DNA from: Bacillus_CJ salitolerans | GTDB taxonomy: Bacteria > Bacillota > Bacilli > Bacillales > SA4 | Length of the DNA stretch: 55,271 nucleotides | Assembly: GCF_042680805.1 (NCBI RefSeq) | Contig: NZ_JBHUEM010000057.1 | Span: 1 to 55,271 of the forward strand | Direction of reading: 5' to 3' | Shown here: positions 1 through 8,251 of the stretch, piece by piece | How the letters are laid out: the number at the start of each line of letters is the position of its first letter | Position numbering within the stretch: position 1 is the stretch's first letter | Notes under the pieces: generated by a model | Databases searched by the model: none | The model's input: the letters and a program-made list of their open reading frames with translations, nothing else | Told to the model about the DNA's origin: nothing | Made by a program: the position numbers and the translations under genes

Positions 1-98
1 TAGAAATTTTGACCATCAACACTTTGTCCGTATAGATTATCAAAGCAATGTTGCATATCATAATACTCACTGTGTCTCAGTTTCTTCCGTTTCAACAA
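1..98 (-). CDS. ltrA: Group II intron reverse transcriptase/maturase, N-terminal fragment
   Basis: This frame is open from position 146 to the left edge. A TTG at 98 is preceded by AAGGGAG at 8 bases, so I take it as the start. The first residues read MLKRKKLRHSEYYDMQ, then HCFDNLYGQS, which matches the usual N-terminus of bacterial intron-encoded proteins ahead of RT domain 0. Only about 32 residues are visible; the RT, maturase X and any endonuclease domains lie beyond the window. The protein would splice the intron RNA and drive retrohoming. Its activity cannot be judged here. Confidence 0.75.
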   Translation of the reverse strand, partial: MLKRKKLRHSEYYDMQHCFDNLYGQSVDGQNF

Positions 99-851
99 GT
101 CGGTTACTCCCTTAGGAGTTAAACCTCTTTTAGTCTCACAAGAACCTTATTAATCGATAAAGAACTGTCTTACATGGTTGAATGATTCTTAATTAGTCTA
201 GTGGCTATCCCTTCGGGTTAATTAGACCTTTCATCGGTACTGTGCCACCACTTTCACTGATACAAAGGTAAGTTATACAAAAATTATTCTCATTCTCGTT
301 TTCCTTACCAACGCTTCAAAGAGGGTAAGCCCTCCACGTTACCAGCTTACAACGTTGAATTATATCTATTATAGAAAGAACTTAGGTGCTTCCTGTAAGC
401 CTGTTAGCATTCATACGCCTGTAACGTAACATGGATTTTCATATTAGTTAGTTTTACTCACCCACATCTAACCTCACAATTTGGTGATATACACATTTCT
501 ATGTATTGTCGGTTTAGACCCGTACATTCGGAAGTTTGTCAGCTTAGCCTCTTTTTATAGGCTTTATCGCATACTCACCATATTCAATCAACTCAAGCAT
601 CATGAATTACACCTCTCCTTCGAGTAGGCTTTCGTCAGCCGAACTGGTACGGTAATTTCTTACGCCTTTTCACCGAGCTTATAACATTATCATTCTTACC
701 AACTTTAATGCTATTCGACTAAGAGAGAACCCTTCAAGGCGTTACCCTATCATTTGATTCTTCGATATAACCCTTCAGTTCCGAAAGGAACTGCCTAGTC
801 TTTACTAAAGAAATGTTACCATCCTCCATTTAAACTAGGAACATTTCGCAC
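1..851 (-). mobile_element. Group II intron, 5' part (ribozyme domains and start of its ORF)
   Basis: Read on the minus strand, the sequence starts at 851 with GTGCG, the conserved 5' end of group II introns. About 750 bases of non-coding, stem-rich sequence follow, then a reverse-transcriptase ORF that runs off the left edge. This is the usual order: domains I to III, then an ORF looped out of domain IV. The boundary has independent support: the 13 bases upstream of the intron (852-864) recur at 2319-2331 and continue there without the intron, so homology stops exactly at 851. An intrinsic terminator (871-902) lies about 20 bases upstream of the insertion point in the intron's orientation. 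The 3' half and 3' exon are outside the window. I did not fold the domains in full. Confidence 0.85.
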
Positions 852-864
852 AACTAAACGACCC
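852..864. repeat. 5' exon copy of a dispersed 13-bp sequence, interrupted by the intron
   Basis: The sequence AACTAAACGACCC lies immediately next to the intron 5' end. The same 13 bases occur at 2319-2331, where they continue uninterrupted into a different flank. In the intron's orientation the upstream exon reads GGGTCGTTTAGTT, which would contain the intron-binding sites. Confidence 0.6.
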
Positions 865-870
865 AATAAC

Positions 871-902
871 AAAAAGGAATCAGACACAACTGATTCCTTT
901 TT
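871..902 (-). terminator. Intrinsic terminator downstream of the YciI-like gene
   Basis: The arms AAAAAGGAATCAG and CTGATTCCTTTTT pair perfectly around a 6-base loop, with U-runs available in both directions. It lies 60 bases past the stop of the minus-strand gene at 962-1243 and just upstream of the intron insertion point. Confidence 0.8.
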
Positions 903-961
903 GTTATTCAACATTCGCACCCTTTAGCTCAATAACATCTTAAACAAAATCAGAACATTTT

Positions 962-1243
962 TTAGTTAAAAATCCCCCGAACAGGTACCCAAGGATATAT
1001 ACTTGCAACAAACTTTTTTTGAATAACAGCTGGATCGTTTTCAATGATTTCTTCAATGTCTTCTATCTTTTCTGTCTCAATGATTACTAAACCACCAGAA
1101 TTATCTTGGAACGGCCCCCCTGCAACTAACTTCTCCCCCAAATATTCTACTAAATATTCTCTATGCGGTACTAGACCCTGCTCCCAAAATGGTTTCCCTT
1201 TAATCCAACCTTCACCACAAGTATAATGAACAACGAATTTCAA
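962..1243 (-). CDS. YciI-like (YCII-related) protein
   Basis: A 93-residue protein of the YciI family, small dimeric alpha-beta barrels related to ferredoxin-like folds. Visible family features are an N-terminal strand (MKFVVHYTCG), a conserved His in the region HREYLVEYLGE, a glycine-rich AGGPF segment, and an acidic stretch (EIIENDPAV) before the final strand. The start is TTG at 1243, preceded by AAAGGGAG. Family members are poorly characterised and some are assigned small-molecule or hydrolase-like roles, so no substrate can be given. It is a single gene closed by the terminator at 871-902. Confidence 0.7.
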   Translation of the reverse strand: MKFVVHYTCGEGWIKGKPFWEQGLVPHREYLVEYLGEKLVAGGPFQDNSGGLVIIETEKIEDIEEIIENDPAVIQKKFVASIYPWVPVRGIFN

Positions 1244-1318
1244 GTTATCGCTCCCTTTATTAAACTGATTTCATATCTTGTTTCTTCCTCAAAGTTATTT
1301 AACTCTTAAATATGTTCA

Positions 1319-1350
1319 ACAAAAAAGCCTTACTTCCTTCTGAAAGTAAT
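1319..1350 (-). terminator. Intrinsic terminator after the CPCC-domain gene
   Basis: Read on the minus strand, TTACTT and AAGTAA pair around CAGAAGG, followed by GGC and a run of six T. It lies downstream of the minus-strand gene ending at 1476. Confidence 0.6.
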
Positions 1351-1416
1351 ACTTGTCTAATTAAACTAACCTCCCCTTACTTTAAGTAAAGAAGCCAATC
1401 TCCTTCTTGAAGATTA

Positions 1417-1436
1417 GCACCCGTTTGTAATATAAG
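1417..1436. repeat. Dispersed 20-bp repeat, copy 1
   Basis: A 20-base sequence starting GCACCCGTT and ending GTAATATAAG recurs at 50594-50613 with a single T/C difference. Shorter related pieces (GCACCTGTTAG, GCACCCGTTAA) occur at about 1451 and 45359. All are intergenic near gene ends. The function is unknown. Confidence 0.5.
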
Positions 1437-1475
1437 CTGTTGTACATTCGGCACCTGTTAGCACAATGACCAAAA

Positions 1476-1811
1476 TCACTGTTTCCAGTAATATTCAAAC
1501 TGTTCTTCTCCAATAAGATTGAAATAATCCAGTCCAGTTTTATGCTGTTTCGGTGGATTGATACATTCATTATATAGTAACGGTCTCCATTCACTATCCC
1601 TTTGAAAACCTTTAAAAACTTTAATCTCTTCTGGTATATTTTTCAATAACTTCCATTGTTCTTCACATAAACTTCCATTGTTTGGACCTAATTCTAATGC
1701 TGGATAGTCAAGTTGTGTAGGGTCGTCCTCCCAATCACAAATTTCGCATATATCGTATTCGAAAGGGTTATCCAACGTTTTAAATCCACAACAAGGACAC
1801 GTATGCTTCAT
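1476..1811 (-). CDS. Cysteine-rich CPCC domain protein
   Basis: A 111-residue protein opening with MKHTCPCCGFKTL, then CEICDWEDD at residues 22-30. This CPCC...CEIC arrangement is the hallmark of the cysteine-rich CPCC family, a presumed zinc-binding knuckle. The remainder is acidic with no membrane segment, so it is probably cytoplasmic. It lies alone between two unrelated genes, with an intrinsic terminator downstream at 1319-1350. The family has no established function; homologues are scattered in Bacillaceae accessory regions. The assignment rests on the N-terminal motif. Confidence 0.7.
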   Translation of the reverse strand: MKHTCPCCGFKTLDNPFEYDICEICDWEDDPTQLDYPALELGPNNGSLCEEQWKLLKNIPEEIKVFKGFQRDSEWRPLLYNECINPPKQHKTGLDYFNLIGEEQFEYYWKQ

Positions 1812-1915
1812 TTAATCACCCCTACATCTATTTTAGAAAAATTTTAGCATATTCTCCGTTAGTACGAGAAGAGACAGCTCTAGTTGAGCAATCGTACACG
1901 TTAGTTAAGTTCACT

Positions 1916-2263
1916 CTAATCTGTTGGATCTTCTATCTCAAAATGGGAATGCCAATTTTCATAGTAATCATTTTTAGCTTCTTTCCAGAATACAACGATT
2001 GGAAATCCAGTAAAATAATCTTCTTGAACTGCTTCCTCAATCATTTCTCTTGCAGATGTTTCTCCAAAATCTCTAACAAAAACCCTTTCGTCCAACGGAA
2101 ATTCTCTGACTTTTAACTTTGCCATTTCCTCATTGATATAACCTACATTATCTCTTGTCCAATAAATAGCAATATCTTTACTATGTATTATCACGACTTG
2201 AGTAATCATACATTTAAAGTAATCACTTATTTCATAAGCTTTTACTTCCTGATACTTTTTCAT
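1916..2263 (-). CDS. Hypothetical protein, 115 aa
   Basis: I do not recognise the family. The protein is soluble, acidic and rich in aromatic residues, with no signal peptide or membrane helix. It starts MKKYQEVKAY and ends in an acidic tail (FEIEDPTD). A GGTGGAATTACG ribosome-binding region precedes the ATG. The Cys at residue 18 is its only cysteine. It is a single gene with no partner. The coding region is credible from its start signal and composition, but no role can be assigned. Confidence 0.55.
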   Translation of the reverse strand: MKKYQEVKAYEISDYFKCMITQVVIIHSKDIAIYWTRDNVGYINEEMAKLKVREFPLDERVFVRDFGETSAREMIEEAVQEDYFTGFPIVVFWKEAKNDYYENWHSHFEIEDPTD

Positions 2264-2651
2264 CGTAATTCCACCACCAAAAGAAAACAGTTACCCTATT
2301 AGTACCCCAGCCTTGTTGAACTAAACGACCCTTTGTTTAAGAACAATCTTTCACAAGTTCTATAATTTTTTACATATATTCACATACCCTTTTATCTATA
2401 TTAATTTCAACATATCCAATAGCACTGAAATAAACCTAGCTATTAGGTGTTGTCAATAGCCGTTGTCGGTATGAGAATTGAGGTGCAATTTTGTAAACTA
2501 ATGCACATGTTAAAATCCAGTCATTGCTGTTTTTTAAGGGATAAGAAGAGACCAAATCATATGTGAATTGGTCTGCTAATTAAAATGCTATTTTGTATGT
2601 TTCTCCACAAAAACTGAACTACTTTTTCTAAAAAGTACGTCTTTATATTTT
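2264..2651. other. Intergenic stretch with the uninterrupted copy of the intron target sequence
   Basis: There is no gene here. 2319-2331 repeats the intron's 5' exon sequence and continues towards 2301 as a longer unit. Around 2550-2575 an inverted repeat (AGACCAA / TTGGTCT) could serve as a weak terminator for the permease gene to its right, but it lacks a clear U-run. Confidence 0.5.
2319..2331. repeat. Uninterrupted copy of the intron-flanking 13-mer
   Basis: AACTAAACGACCC is identical to 852-864. Here the adjacent base on the intron side continues as TTG rather than the intron start, which gives an empty-site comparison. Confidence 0.6.
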
Positions 2652-3386
2652 TTATGCCTCTTTCCTTCTATTTTTCAGCATGATTAAACAAAGACAAAGG
2701 AAAACAATGAAGATTAGATAATAGATACTCATCATTTCAATGGAAATCGCTTTCCATACAGATTGAAGAAGCTCATTCATATGATAAAAAGGATTAATGT
2801 ACACTAAAAATTTTAAATATTCAGGGATGGCTTCTACAGAAAACATAAGCCCTGAACAGAACAACACATATTGAAACATAATAATGGTAAATGGTAATAC
2901 CTGCTTAGAATTTTTAAATAAATTGTGAGTAGACAAGCTGAATAGTAATGTAACTCCGATTACTAGCAAAAATGTAAGAATAAACAGTGGTAAATTGTTT
3001 GTGATCGTTGCATCGAAAACGACAGATCCAATGATAAGAATTTCGAAAAAACCAATCATGGATAATATAACACCTCTAAAAACATATGCACCAACAATAT
3101 GATAGGTAGTAATCGAAGACATAGTCAACCGTTTATGTATGCCCCGCTCCTTTTCGGTCACATACTGTAAGCCAATATTGAAAAATAACACTAAAAACGA
3201 AATCAATAAGGCATAAATCGGAATGTATTCTCCGAAGCCCTCCGAGCTGCCAATCTGACTTTCAAAGATACTCATAAAAACGAAAAAGAATACCCCAGGT
3301 AAAATTAAGATCGGAAACGCGAAAAAAGGCTCTCTAAAAAAAACAATGAAGTCATATTTAATTAATCTAGCCATGGACTTTATCAT
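2652..3386 (-). CDS. ABC-2 type transporter permease
   Basis: This 244-residue membrane protein has about six hydrophobic segments, near residues 20-42, 57-75, 98-125, 132-152, 165-185 and 220-238. That is the typical topology of the ABC-2/NatB-like permease that partners a DrrA-type ATPase. The motif KERGIHKRLTMSS after the second helix is the cytoplasmic coupling region of this family. The start overlaps the end of the ATPase gene by 20 bases, so the two are translationally coupled. It would export a lipid, drug or peptide across the cytoplasmic membrane. The substrate is not known; the small hydrophobic peptide gene two genes upstream is a candidate or an accessory. Confidence 0.8.
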   Translation of the reverse strand: MIKSMARLIKYDFIVFFREPFFAFPILILPGVFFFVFMSIFESQIGSSEGFGEYIPIYALLISFLVLFFNIGLQYVTEKERGIHKRLTMSSITTYHIVGAYVFRGVILSMIGFFEILIIGSVVFDATITNNLPLFILTFLLVIGVTLLFSLSTHNLFKNSKQVLPFTIIMFQYVLFCSGLMFSVEAIPEYLKFLVYINPFYHMNELLQSVWKAISIEMMSIYYLIFIVFLCLCLIMLKNRRKEA

Positions 3387-4110
3387 GTTTCACTCTCTCT
3401 CCTTTAACAATTTGAAAATATACTTCCTTGAAATATTGACTACCATACTTACTTTTCAAATTTGTCGGAGAATCAAATTCTTGAATACGCTGATCGCTAA
3501 GGATCATGACACGGTCACAATACATATCTATTTCTTCCAAGGAATGTGTGGATAATAGGATACTCGTACCTTGTTGTTTTGATAGTTTAATAACTTCCCA
3601 TAAGTCATGTGTAGCTTGAGGATCCAGACCGGTTGTTGGTTCGTCTAAAAAAATTAAAGAAGGTTTATTTAAGAAAGAAATGGCTAACAGGGTTCTTTGC
3701 TTCCATCCCCCAGAAAGCTTTTCATATTTCTCGTTTAAGTGTGAATCTAGTGAAAATAACGAAACGATTTTTTGAACGTCTTCTTTACTAGCACCATAAA
3801 AGCCAGCAAATAAATCAAGCACTTCTCTTATCTTTAAATATGCGTACATTCCACCTTCTTGAAATACGACTCCAATTTTAGAACGCACTTTTTGGACCTC
3901 TAACTCATTCTTTAAGTTATGTCCTAAAACTTGTACGACTCCTTGATCATAGTTTCGTAAAGTCATTAATACTTCTAGCAGTGTCGTTTTCCCTGCTCCA
4001 TTCGGTCCCACCATTGCCACAATCTCGTTCTCTTCAATTCTAAAACTTAGATTATCAAGTACCTTCTTTCCATTATAAGATTTACTTAATCCCTGAGTAA
4101 TTGCTTTCAT
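3367..4110 (-). CDS. ABC transporter ATP-binding protein
   Basis: A 247-residue ATPase with all the standard motifs: Walker A GPNGAGKTT, Q-loop VVFQEGG, signature LSGGWKQR, Walker B LIFLDEPTTGLDP and switch His in STHSLEE. It belongs to the DrrA/CcmA-like class that drives ABC-2 permeases. I start it at the ATG at 4110, preceded by GAGGTGG, rather than four codons upstream. It overlaps the following permease gene. The upstream reading frame (4082-4556) runs 29 bases into it, so the whole set is probably one transcript. The signature has GGW in place of the common GGM, a mild deviation. Confidence 0.88.
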   Translation of the reverse strand: MKAITQGLSKSYNGKKVLDNLSFRIEENEIVAMVGPNGAGKTTLLEVLMTLRNYDQGVVQVLGHNLKNELEVQKVRSKIGVVFQEGGMYAYLKIREVLDLFAGFYGASKEDVQKIVSLFSLDSHLNEKYEKLSGGWKQRTLLAISFLNKPSLIFLDEPTTGLDPQATHDLWEVIKLSKQQGTSILLSTHSLEEIDMYCDRVMILSDQRIQEFDSPTNLKSKYGSQYFKEVYFQIVKGERVKHDKVHG

Positions 4111-4556
4111 GTTCCACCTCATTTATTTTTGTTTGCATTCCACCATTTAATGAGTATTTATCAATCACCATGATAGAATTGATAGGAATTTGTGAATCTT
4201 CCCATAGATATTTCAATGTGTTTGCAAACACATGATGCAATATTTTTAGTACAATTCCAAAGCCTATGTGTATGATGACATACCTTCCCATTAAGTAGTC
4301 CAGCGTGATTATAATGAAATGTGTAATTAGCAACGACTAAAGGACCAATGACTAAAAATTTTAGTCTATTAAAACTATACATAATCGCTTTTAACTCATT
4401 TAGAGAAAAACCTCGTAAGGGCTCAATATTAATTTTCATAAAAACTTTCTCTTCTATGCTATCATAAAATAGTAACTTTTTTCCAATAGCACTATTCGAT
4501 TTACAAATAAATAGTTTGTTCGTTTGATATATTTTGAAGTCATGAATGTTGGTCAT
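4082..4556 (-). pseudogene. Unknown gene with a frameshift, upstream of the ABC transporter
   Basis: Two overlapping frames make one sensible protein of about 155 residues if one base is removed near 4280-4285. The first frame runs from MTNIHDFKIYQ to AGLLNGK. The second resumes at YVIIHIGFGIVLK and continues through LWEDSQIPINSIMVIDKYSL to a stop at 4082. The joined product has no signal peptide. I do not recognise the family. It begins 12 bases after a 45-residue membrane peptide gene and ends inside the ABC ATPase gene, so it belongs to the same transcription unit. The shift may be real decay or a sequencing error. Confidence 0.45.
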
Positions 4557-4568
4557 ATAAGAAGAATC

Positions 4569-4706
4569 CTATAAACCTAATGTGAATATGAGAAGCAAGA
4601 TACTCAGAATTTGTATACCTAAGGCCATATATAATAAGCTAATTTTTAATAAGGACACACAGGCAACTATTATTGATTTCCTTCTTTCAATAAACCATAT
4701 AATCAT
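4569..4706 (-). CDS. Small hydrophobic peptide, 45 aa, ahead of an ABC exporter
   Basis: The peptide has an excellent ribosome binding site (GAGGAGG, 8 bases before the ATG), the best in this cluster. It starts MIIWFIERRKS, has a hydrophobic stretch with one Cys (residue 16) and one Lys, and ends LLLIFTLGL. This suggests two short membrane helices or one long one. The gene is 12 bases upstream of the frameshifted gene and shares its strand with the ABC ATPase and permease. It could be a secreted or membrane-active peptide, or a small transporter subunit. There is no double-glycine leader, so an ordinary bacteriocin leader is not indicated. Confidence 0.5.
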   Translation of the reverse strand: MIIWFIERRKSIIVACVSLLKISLLYMALGIQILSILLLIFTLGL

Positions 4707-4731
4707 AATATTACCTCCTCAACCCATATTG

Positions 4732-4770
4732 AAAAAGCTCTCGACTTCTCATGCAAGAGTCGAAAGCTTT
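4732..4770 (-). terminator. Terminator after lnrN
   Basis: The outer arms AAAGCT/AGCTTT and inner arms CGACT/AGTCG form a hairpin which, on the minus strand, is followed by a T-run. It separates the lnr genes from the small-peptide ABC cluster whose ribosome binding site starts about 15 bases later. Confidence 0.6.
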
Positions 4771-4815
4771 GCTTGTTTTCTAAGTCCGTAAAGTACTCTA
4801 TTGAGATACTCTATT

Positions 4816-5916
4816 TTAGTTACTTCTACGCTCGATAAGGTTGATCCCTACTCCCATAGCCACTACTCCAATCAATAACATCATCAATAGCGACATCATG
4901 ACATCTTGTAAACTAGCATTATAGGAGATAACAGACATAATCGCTTCCATGGCATGTGCCATTGGAAATAAATCTGCGATAAACAACAGCACAGGATTGG
5001 ATATTGTCCCCGGCATCATATAGGCTCCGCTAATAAGCGGAATCAGTGGAATTACGGATGGGTATATGGCATAAAATTGCTCTGGTGTCCTCACGACACC
5101 GGTAATTAACATAGCTATGCTAATCATGCTAAAAATAAAGAAGGCAGCAATCATAATAATTATTCCTAGATTATCTCCTACCTCATAATTCATTACATAC
5201 TTAAACACGATTAATACGACAACGACCTGAAACATTGTGATCAGAAAGCTATATAAAATGTATCCGCAATACATACTCGTTTTGCTCAAAGGTGATAAAA
5301 TCATCCGATTCCTGACACCGGAAACCTTGTCATGTGTCACATTGTTTACTTTTAGACCGAGAATAAACATCGAAATCAAAAAAGTAAAAGCAAACAATAA
5401 TTGAGTACTCATGTTATAGTTAGGATTCTCTTCACTATCAAGTCCTTGAACCTCAATCTGAAAAGGTGGATCGGCTAGATAGCTCTCTATTTGAGTCCGA
5501 ACATTTCCATTTCCTTCTGACTGAGTAATCGCACTAATTTGTGCCTCTCGTTTAAATACTTTTTCAACATACTGCTGAACAAAATAGACCGTCGGAAGTT
5601 CACTGGCTGTGATTAATCTATAATCCATCTCCATTAACTTAACTGCTACATCAATCTTCCCACCCTTTACATGTTCACGGGCTTCATCGGGATCAACTAC
5701 TTCAAATTGAAAGGAATCATCCTCATTCAACAACTCTTTCCACTTTTCCTCAATTTCAGATGCATTCTCTTCCTCACTAAATATCGCAATTGTTGTAGGT
5801 GAATGAACACCTCCCGCAAATAAGAGGGTAGCGAGAATACTTCCAGCAATAAATAATAGAATCATTAACGGATTTCGTCTATCTTTGGCAAATTGTGCCC
5901 ATACTACTGAATACAT
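4816..5916 (-). CDS. lnrN: ABC-2 permease of a linearmycin-resistance transporter
   Basis: This is the last gene of an ATPase-permease-permease set in the same order and at similar lengths as B. subtilis lnrLMN (yfiLMN). The 366-residue protein starts at the ATG at 5916, preceded by GGGGGAAGCG. One N-terminal helix (about residues 18-38) is followed by a large outside domain (to about 175) and five or six helices in the C-terminal half. This is the usual layout of long ABC-2 permeases. It overlaps the stop of lnrM by one base (TAATG), so the two permeases are coupled and probably form a heterodimer. In B. subtilis this transporter removes polyene antibiotics such as linearmycins from the membrane. 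Confidence 0.82.
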   Translation of the reverse strand: MYSVVWAQFAKDRRNPLMILLFIAGSILATLLFAGGVHSPTTIAIFSEEENASEIEEKWKELLNEDDSFQFEVVDPDEAREHVKGGKIDVAVKLMEMDYRLITASELPTVYFVQQYVEKVFKREAQISAITQSEGNGNVRTQIESYLADPPFQIEVQGLDSEENPNYNMSTQLLFAFTFLISMFILGLKVNNVTHDKVSGVRNRMILSPLSKTSMYCGYILYSFLITMFQVVVVLIVFKYVMNYEVGDNLGIIIMIAAFFIFSMISIAMLITGVVRTPEQFYAIYPSVIPLIPLISGAYMMPGTISNPVLLFIADLFPMAHAMEAIMSVISYNASLQDVMMSLLMMLLIGVVAMGVGINLIERRSN

Positions 5917-7181
5917 TACGCTTCCCCCCTTTTTGGATACAAGGCTAACCCAATTACAGTACATAGTAAAAAGAACCCTATCAGAACTACGCTTGGAATG
6001 ACGATGGAGGATAACTCCTCAAATTGGATCCAATTCGTTAACATCACTAAAGATAGACCGTTTGGAGTCCATTCCCCCATTTGTTGTAACCAATCAGGTA
6101 ATATATAAATAGGAACAAAATTCCCACCGATTATACCAAACATTAAAATAACGAACATAAAAATTCCATTTGCAGCATCGATATTATTCATTCTAAGTAA
6201 TATAGAAGTGAAAACTGCTGCTAAGCTGGAAATTGCCAACGAAAGAATAGTAACAATTCCAACGGTTCCAAGCCAAAAAATCATAGAACGGTCAGGAAAT
6301 ACATCTAGTAGAAAATGAGACAGAATAAATACAAACATAATTTGTAACCAAGCTAAGCAAAATGTTGAGACCATTTTACCTATTAGAAATAGGATTGGCT
6401 TACTATTCGTCAATAAGATTCGATTAAACACCTGTTGCCTTATTTCCACTCCAGTTTTAGATGCTACTGTCGCTGATAGGAATAAAGCAAAAAGTGCGCC
6501 CATTGCAATCGTAAAATATTGGGTTAATGTAAAACTTGCCCCTGTTCCGACTTTCTCAAATCCTCCCTCTGGCAAAGTCACTTCAGCCATCGTTGCACCT
6601 TCAATTTCCTGCATAGCAAAATGATAATTCATGTGATCAGTAAATCCATAAACGATGTTGTATAAAGCACTACTGTTATTTGTATCTTTTTCCCTTTTAA
6701 ATTTTAATGATGTTGTTGGGGATGTTCCTACAAAAGCAGCATATAAACTATCAGTTGTAAATCCTTCAGGTATGACAAGGATGCCGTCAAGGTCACCCTT
6801 TTCAACTTTGATTATGGTCTCTGATTCCTCAAGTTTATGAACCGTCACCCAATTTTGTAATTCCTCACTGTCAAGATAATCAAATAATATTTGAACGGGA
6901 TTTACATAACTTACTTGCGCCACTATCTCTAATGCTTCATCTTCTGGTAATAAGGCTTCCTTGACCAACTTTTCCTTCAATTGTGCCAATGCTTCTGCTT
7001 CGTTATCCTGATTCACGACCGCTAATTGTAAATCCATGGACAACTCGTCATCGTTATCAAATATTCCTGCAAAGGCAAAATTTAACACGAATACTAAAAC
7101 GATTGGGAGCACAAGTACCGTAATAAGCTCCTTCCGATCGCGCCAAAATAGTAACAAATCCTTTGTAATAAAACTTCGCAT
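5916..7181 (-). CDS. lnrM: ABC-2 permease of a linearmycin-resistance transporter
   Basis: A 421-residue membrane protein: one N-terminal helix (residues about 18-40), a 180-residue extracytoplasmic domain rich in Glu and Asp, then helices from about residue 218 with a final segment near 390-413. The start has AGGAGGT at a good distance and follows the lnrL stop by 13 bases. Domain layout, length and position between lnrL and lnrN match LnrM. It is expected to pair with LnrN around the ATPase dimer. Substrate assignment comes from synteny with the B. subtilis locus, not from residues I can point to. Confidence 0.82.
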   Translation of the reverse strand: MRSFITKDLLLFWRDRKELITVLVLPIVLVFVLNFAFAGIFDNDDELSMDLQLAVVNQDNEAEALAQLKEKLVKEALLPEDEALEIVAQVSYVNPVQILFDYLDSEELQNWVTVHKLEESETIIKVEKGDLDGILVIPEGFTTDSLYAAFVGTSPTTSLKFKREKDTNNSSALYNIVYGFTDHMNYHFAMQEIEGATMAEVTLPEGGFEKVGTGASFTLTQYFTIAMGALFALFLSATVASKTGVEIRQQVFNRILLTNSKPILFLIGKMVSTFCLAWLQIMFVFILSHFLLDVFPDRSMIFWLGTVGIVTILSLAISSLAAVFTSILLRMNNIDAANGIFMFVILMFGIIGGNFVPIYILPDWLQQMGEWTPNGLSLVMLTNWIQFEELSSIVIPSVVLIGFFLLCTVIGLALYPKRGEA

Positions 7182-7194
7182 AGCCTAGACCTCC

Positions 7195-8127
7195 TTAATC
7201 CCGTAATGTACGTCCAGTTAAATGTAGGAATACATCCTCCAAACTAGGAGTTTCTGTATGAAAGTTAATTAATTGAATTTGATGTTGGTCAGCAAGGTAG
7301 ACTAGCTCACTAATCAAATTACTTTCTTTTTTTGCAATAATCTTTAATTCCAACTGAGAGGTCTCCACCTTACGAATACCGTTAATTGTTTTTACATGCT
7401 CGACAAATGCTTCCTCCAGCTTATTTACCTTCACTCTTATCGTATCTTCTGTTGACAAAATACTTAGCAACTCAGCTTTTGTACCTGATGCAATGATTTC
7501 TCCATGATCCATAATGTATAATCGATCACAGAGCTGTTCAACTTCTTCCATATAATGACTGGTGTAAAGAATGGTTGTTCCATCTTTTTCGTTTAACTTG
7601 CGTACCGTTTCCAAGATATGATTTCTCGATTGTGGGTCAATGCCAACTGTAGGCTCATCTAAGATTAGAATTTGTGGCCTGTGTAATAATGCTGCGGCAA
7701 TGTTGACCCTCCGCTTCATACCACCGGAAAAAGTTTTCACTAAATCTTTTTGTCGATCTGCTAGGCCTACAATTTCCAAGACTTGTTGGATGCTTACTTC
7801 CAATTCTTTCCCCTTCATTTTATAAATAGATCCAAAAAATTTAAGATTTTCATAGGCTGAAAGCTCCTGATAAAGCGCTAATTCCTGTGGAACTACACCT
7901 AAAATTTTCCTGATTTCCTCTGGTTTATCGATAGTGTCTACACCATTTAACTTTATCTCACCATCTGATGGCTTTATCAAAGTTGAAATCATCGAAATAG
8001 TCGTCGATTTTCCGGCCCCATTTGGTCCTAACAAACCAACTGACTCTCCTTTGTTCAGATATAAACTAACATCTTGCACTGCCTTTTTTCCTTTGAAAGA
8101 TTTACTCAAATGTACCGTTTCAAGCAT
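7195..8127 (-). CDS. lnrL: ABC ATPase of a linearmycin-resistance transporter
   Basis: The 310-residue ATPase carries Walker A GPNGAGKSTT, Q-loop VVPQELALY, signature FSGGMKRRV, Walker B LILDEPTVGIDPQ and the switch His in TSHYMEE. The 80-residue C-terminal extension after the nucleotide-binding domain is typical of the DrrA/LnrL class. The ATG follows AAGGAGG. An intrinsic terminator sits between the response regulator and this gene (8176-8203). The transporter genes are therefore probably transcribed from their own promoter in 8128-8175, which would be the natural target of the LnrK regulator. Confidence 0.88.
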   Translation of the reverse strand: MLETVHLSKSFKGKKAVQDVSLYLNKGESVGLLGPNGAGKSTTISMISTLIKPSDGEIKLNGVDTIDKPEEIRKILGVVPQELALYQELSAYENLKFFGSIYKMKGKELEVSIQQVLEIVGLADRQKDLVKTFSGGMKRRVNIAAALLHRPQILILDEPTVGIDPQSRNHILETVRKLNEKDGTTILYTSHYMEEVEQLCDRLYIMDHGEIIASGTKAELLSILSTEDTIRVKVNKLEEAFVEHVKTINGIRKVETSQLELKIIAKKESNLISELVYLADQHQIQLINFHTETPSLEDVFLHLTGRTLRD

Positions 8128-8175
8128 AGTTTTTCCTCCTTTTCCTCAGCTAGTTTCTTAATTGCATCATAAAAT

Positions 8176-8203
8176 AAAAAAAACAAAGTCACTACTGACT
8201 TTG
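8176..8203 (-). terminator. Terminator between lnrK and lnrL
   Basis: CAAAGTCA and TGACTTTG form an 8-bp stem with a 4-base loop, followed on the minus strand by eight T. It is a textbook intrinsic terminator that splits the regulator pair from the transporter genes. Confidence 0.85.
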
Positions 8204-8251
8204 GTCACTTACCAATTAGGCGCTTATTACTTTAGTCATTTTTTCTCAAGC

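Noticed and set aside
871..902. Class C intron placement directly behind a terminator
   Set aside because: The terminator is about 20 bases from the intron, further than usual for that class, and the repeated 13-mer explains the site equally well.
1382..1594. 70-codon minus-strand frame
   Set aside because: It overlaps the CPCC-domain gene in another frame and has no family likeness.
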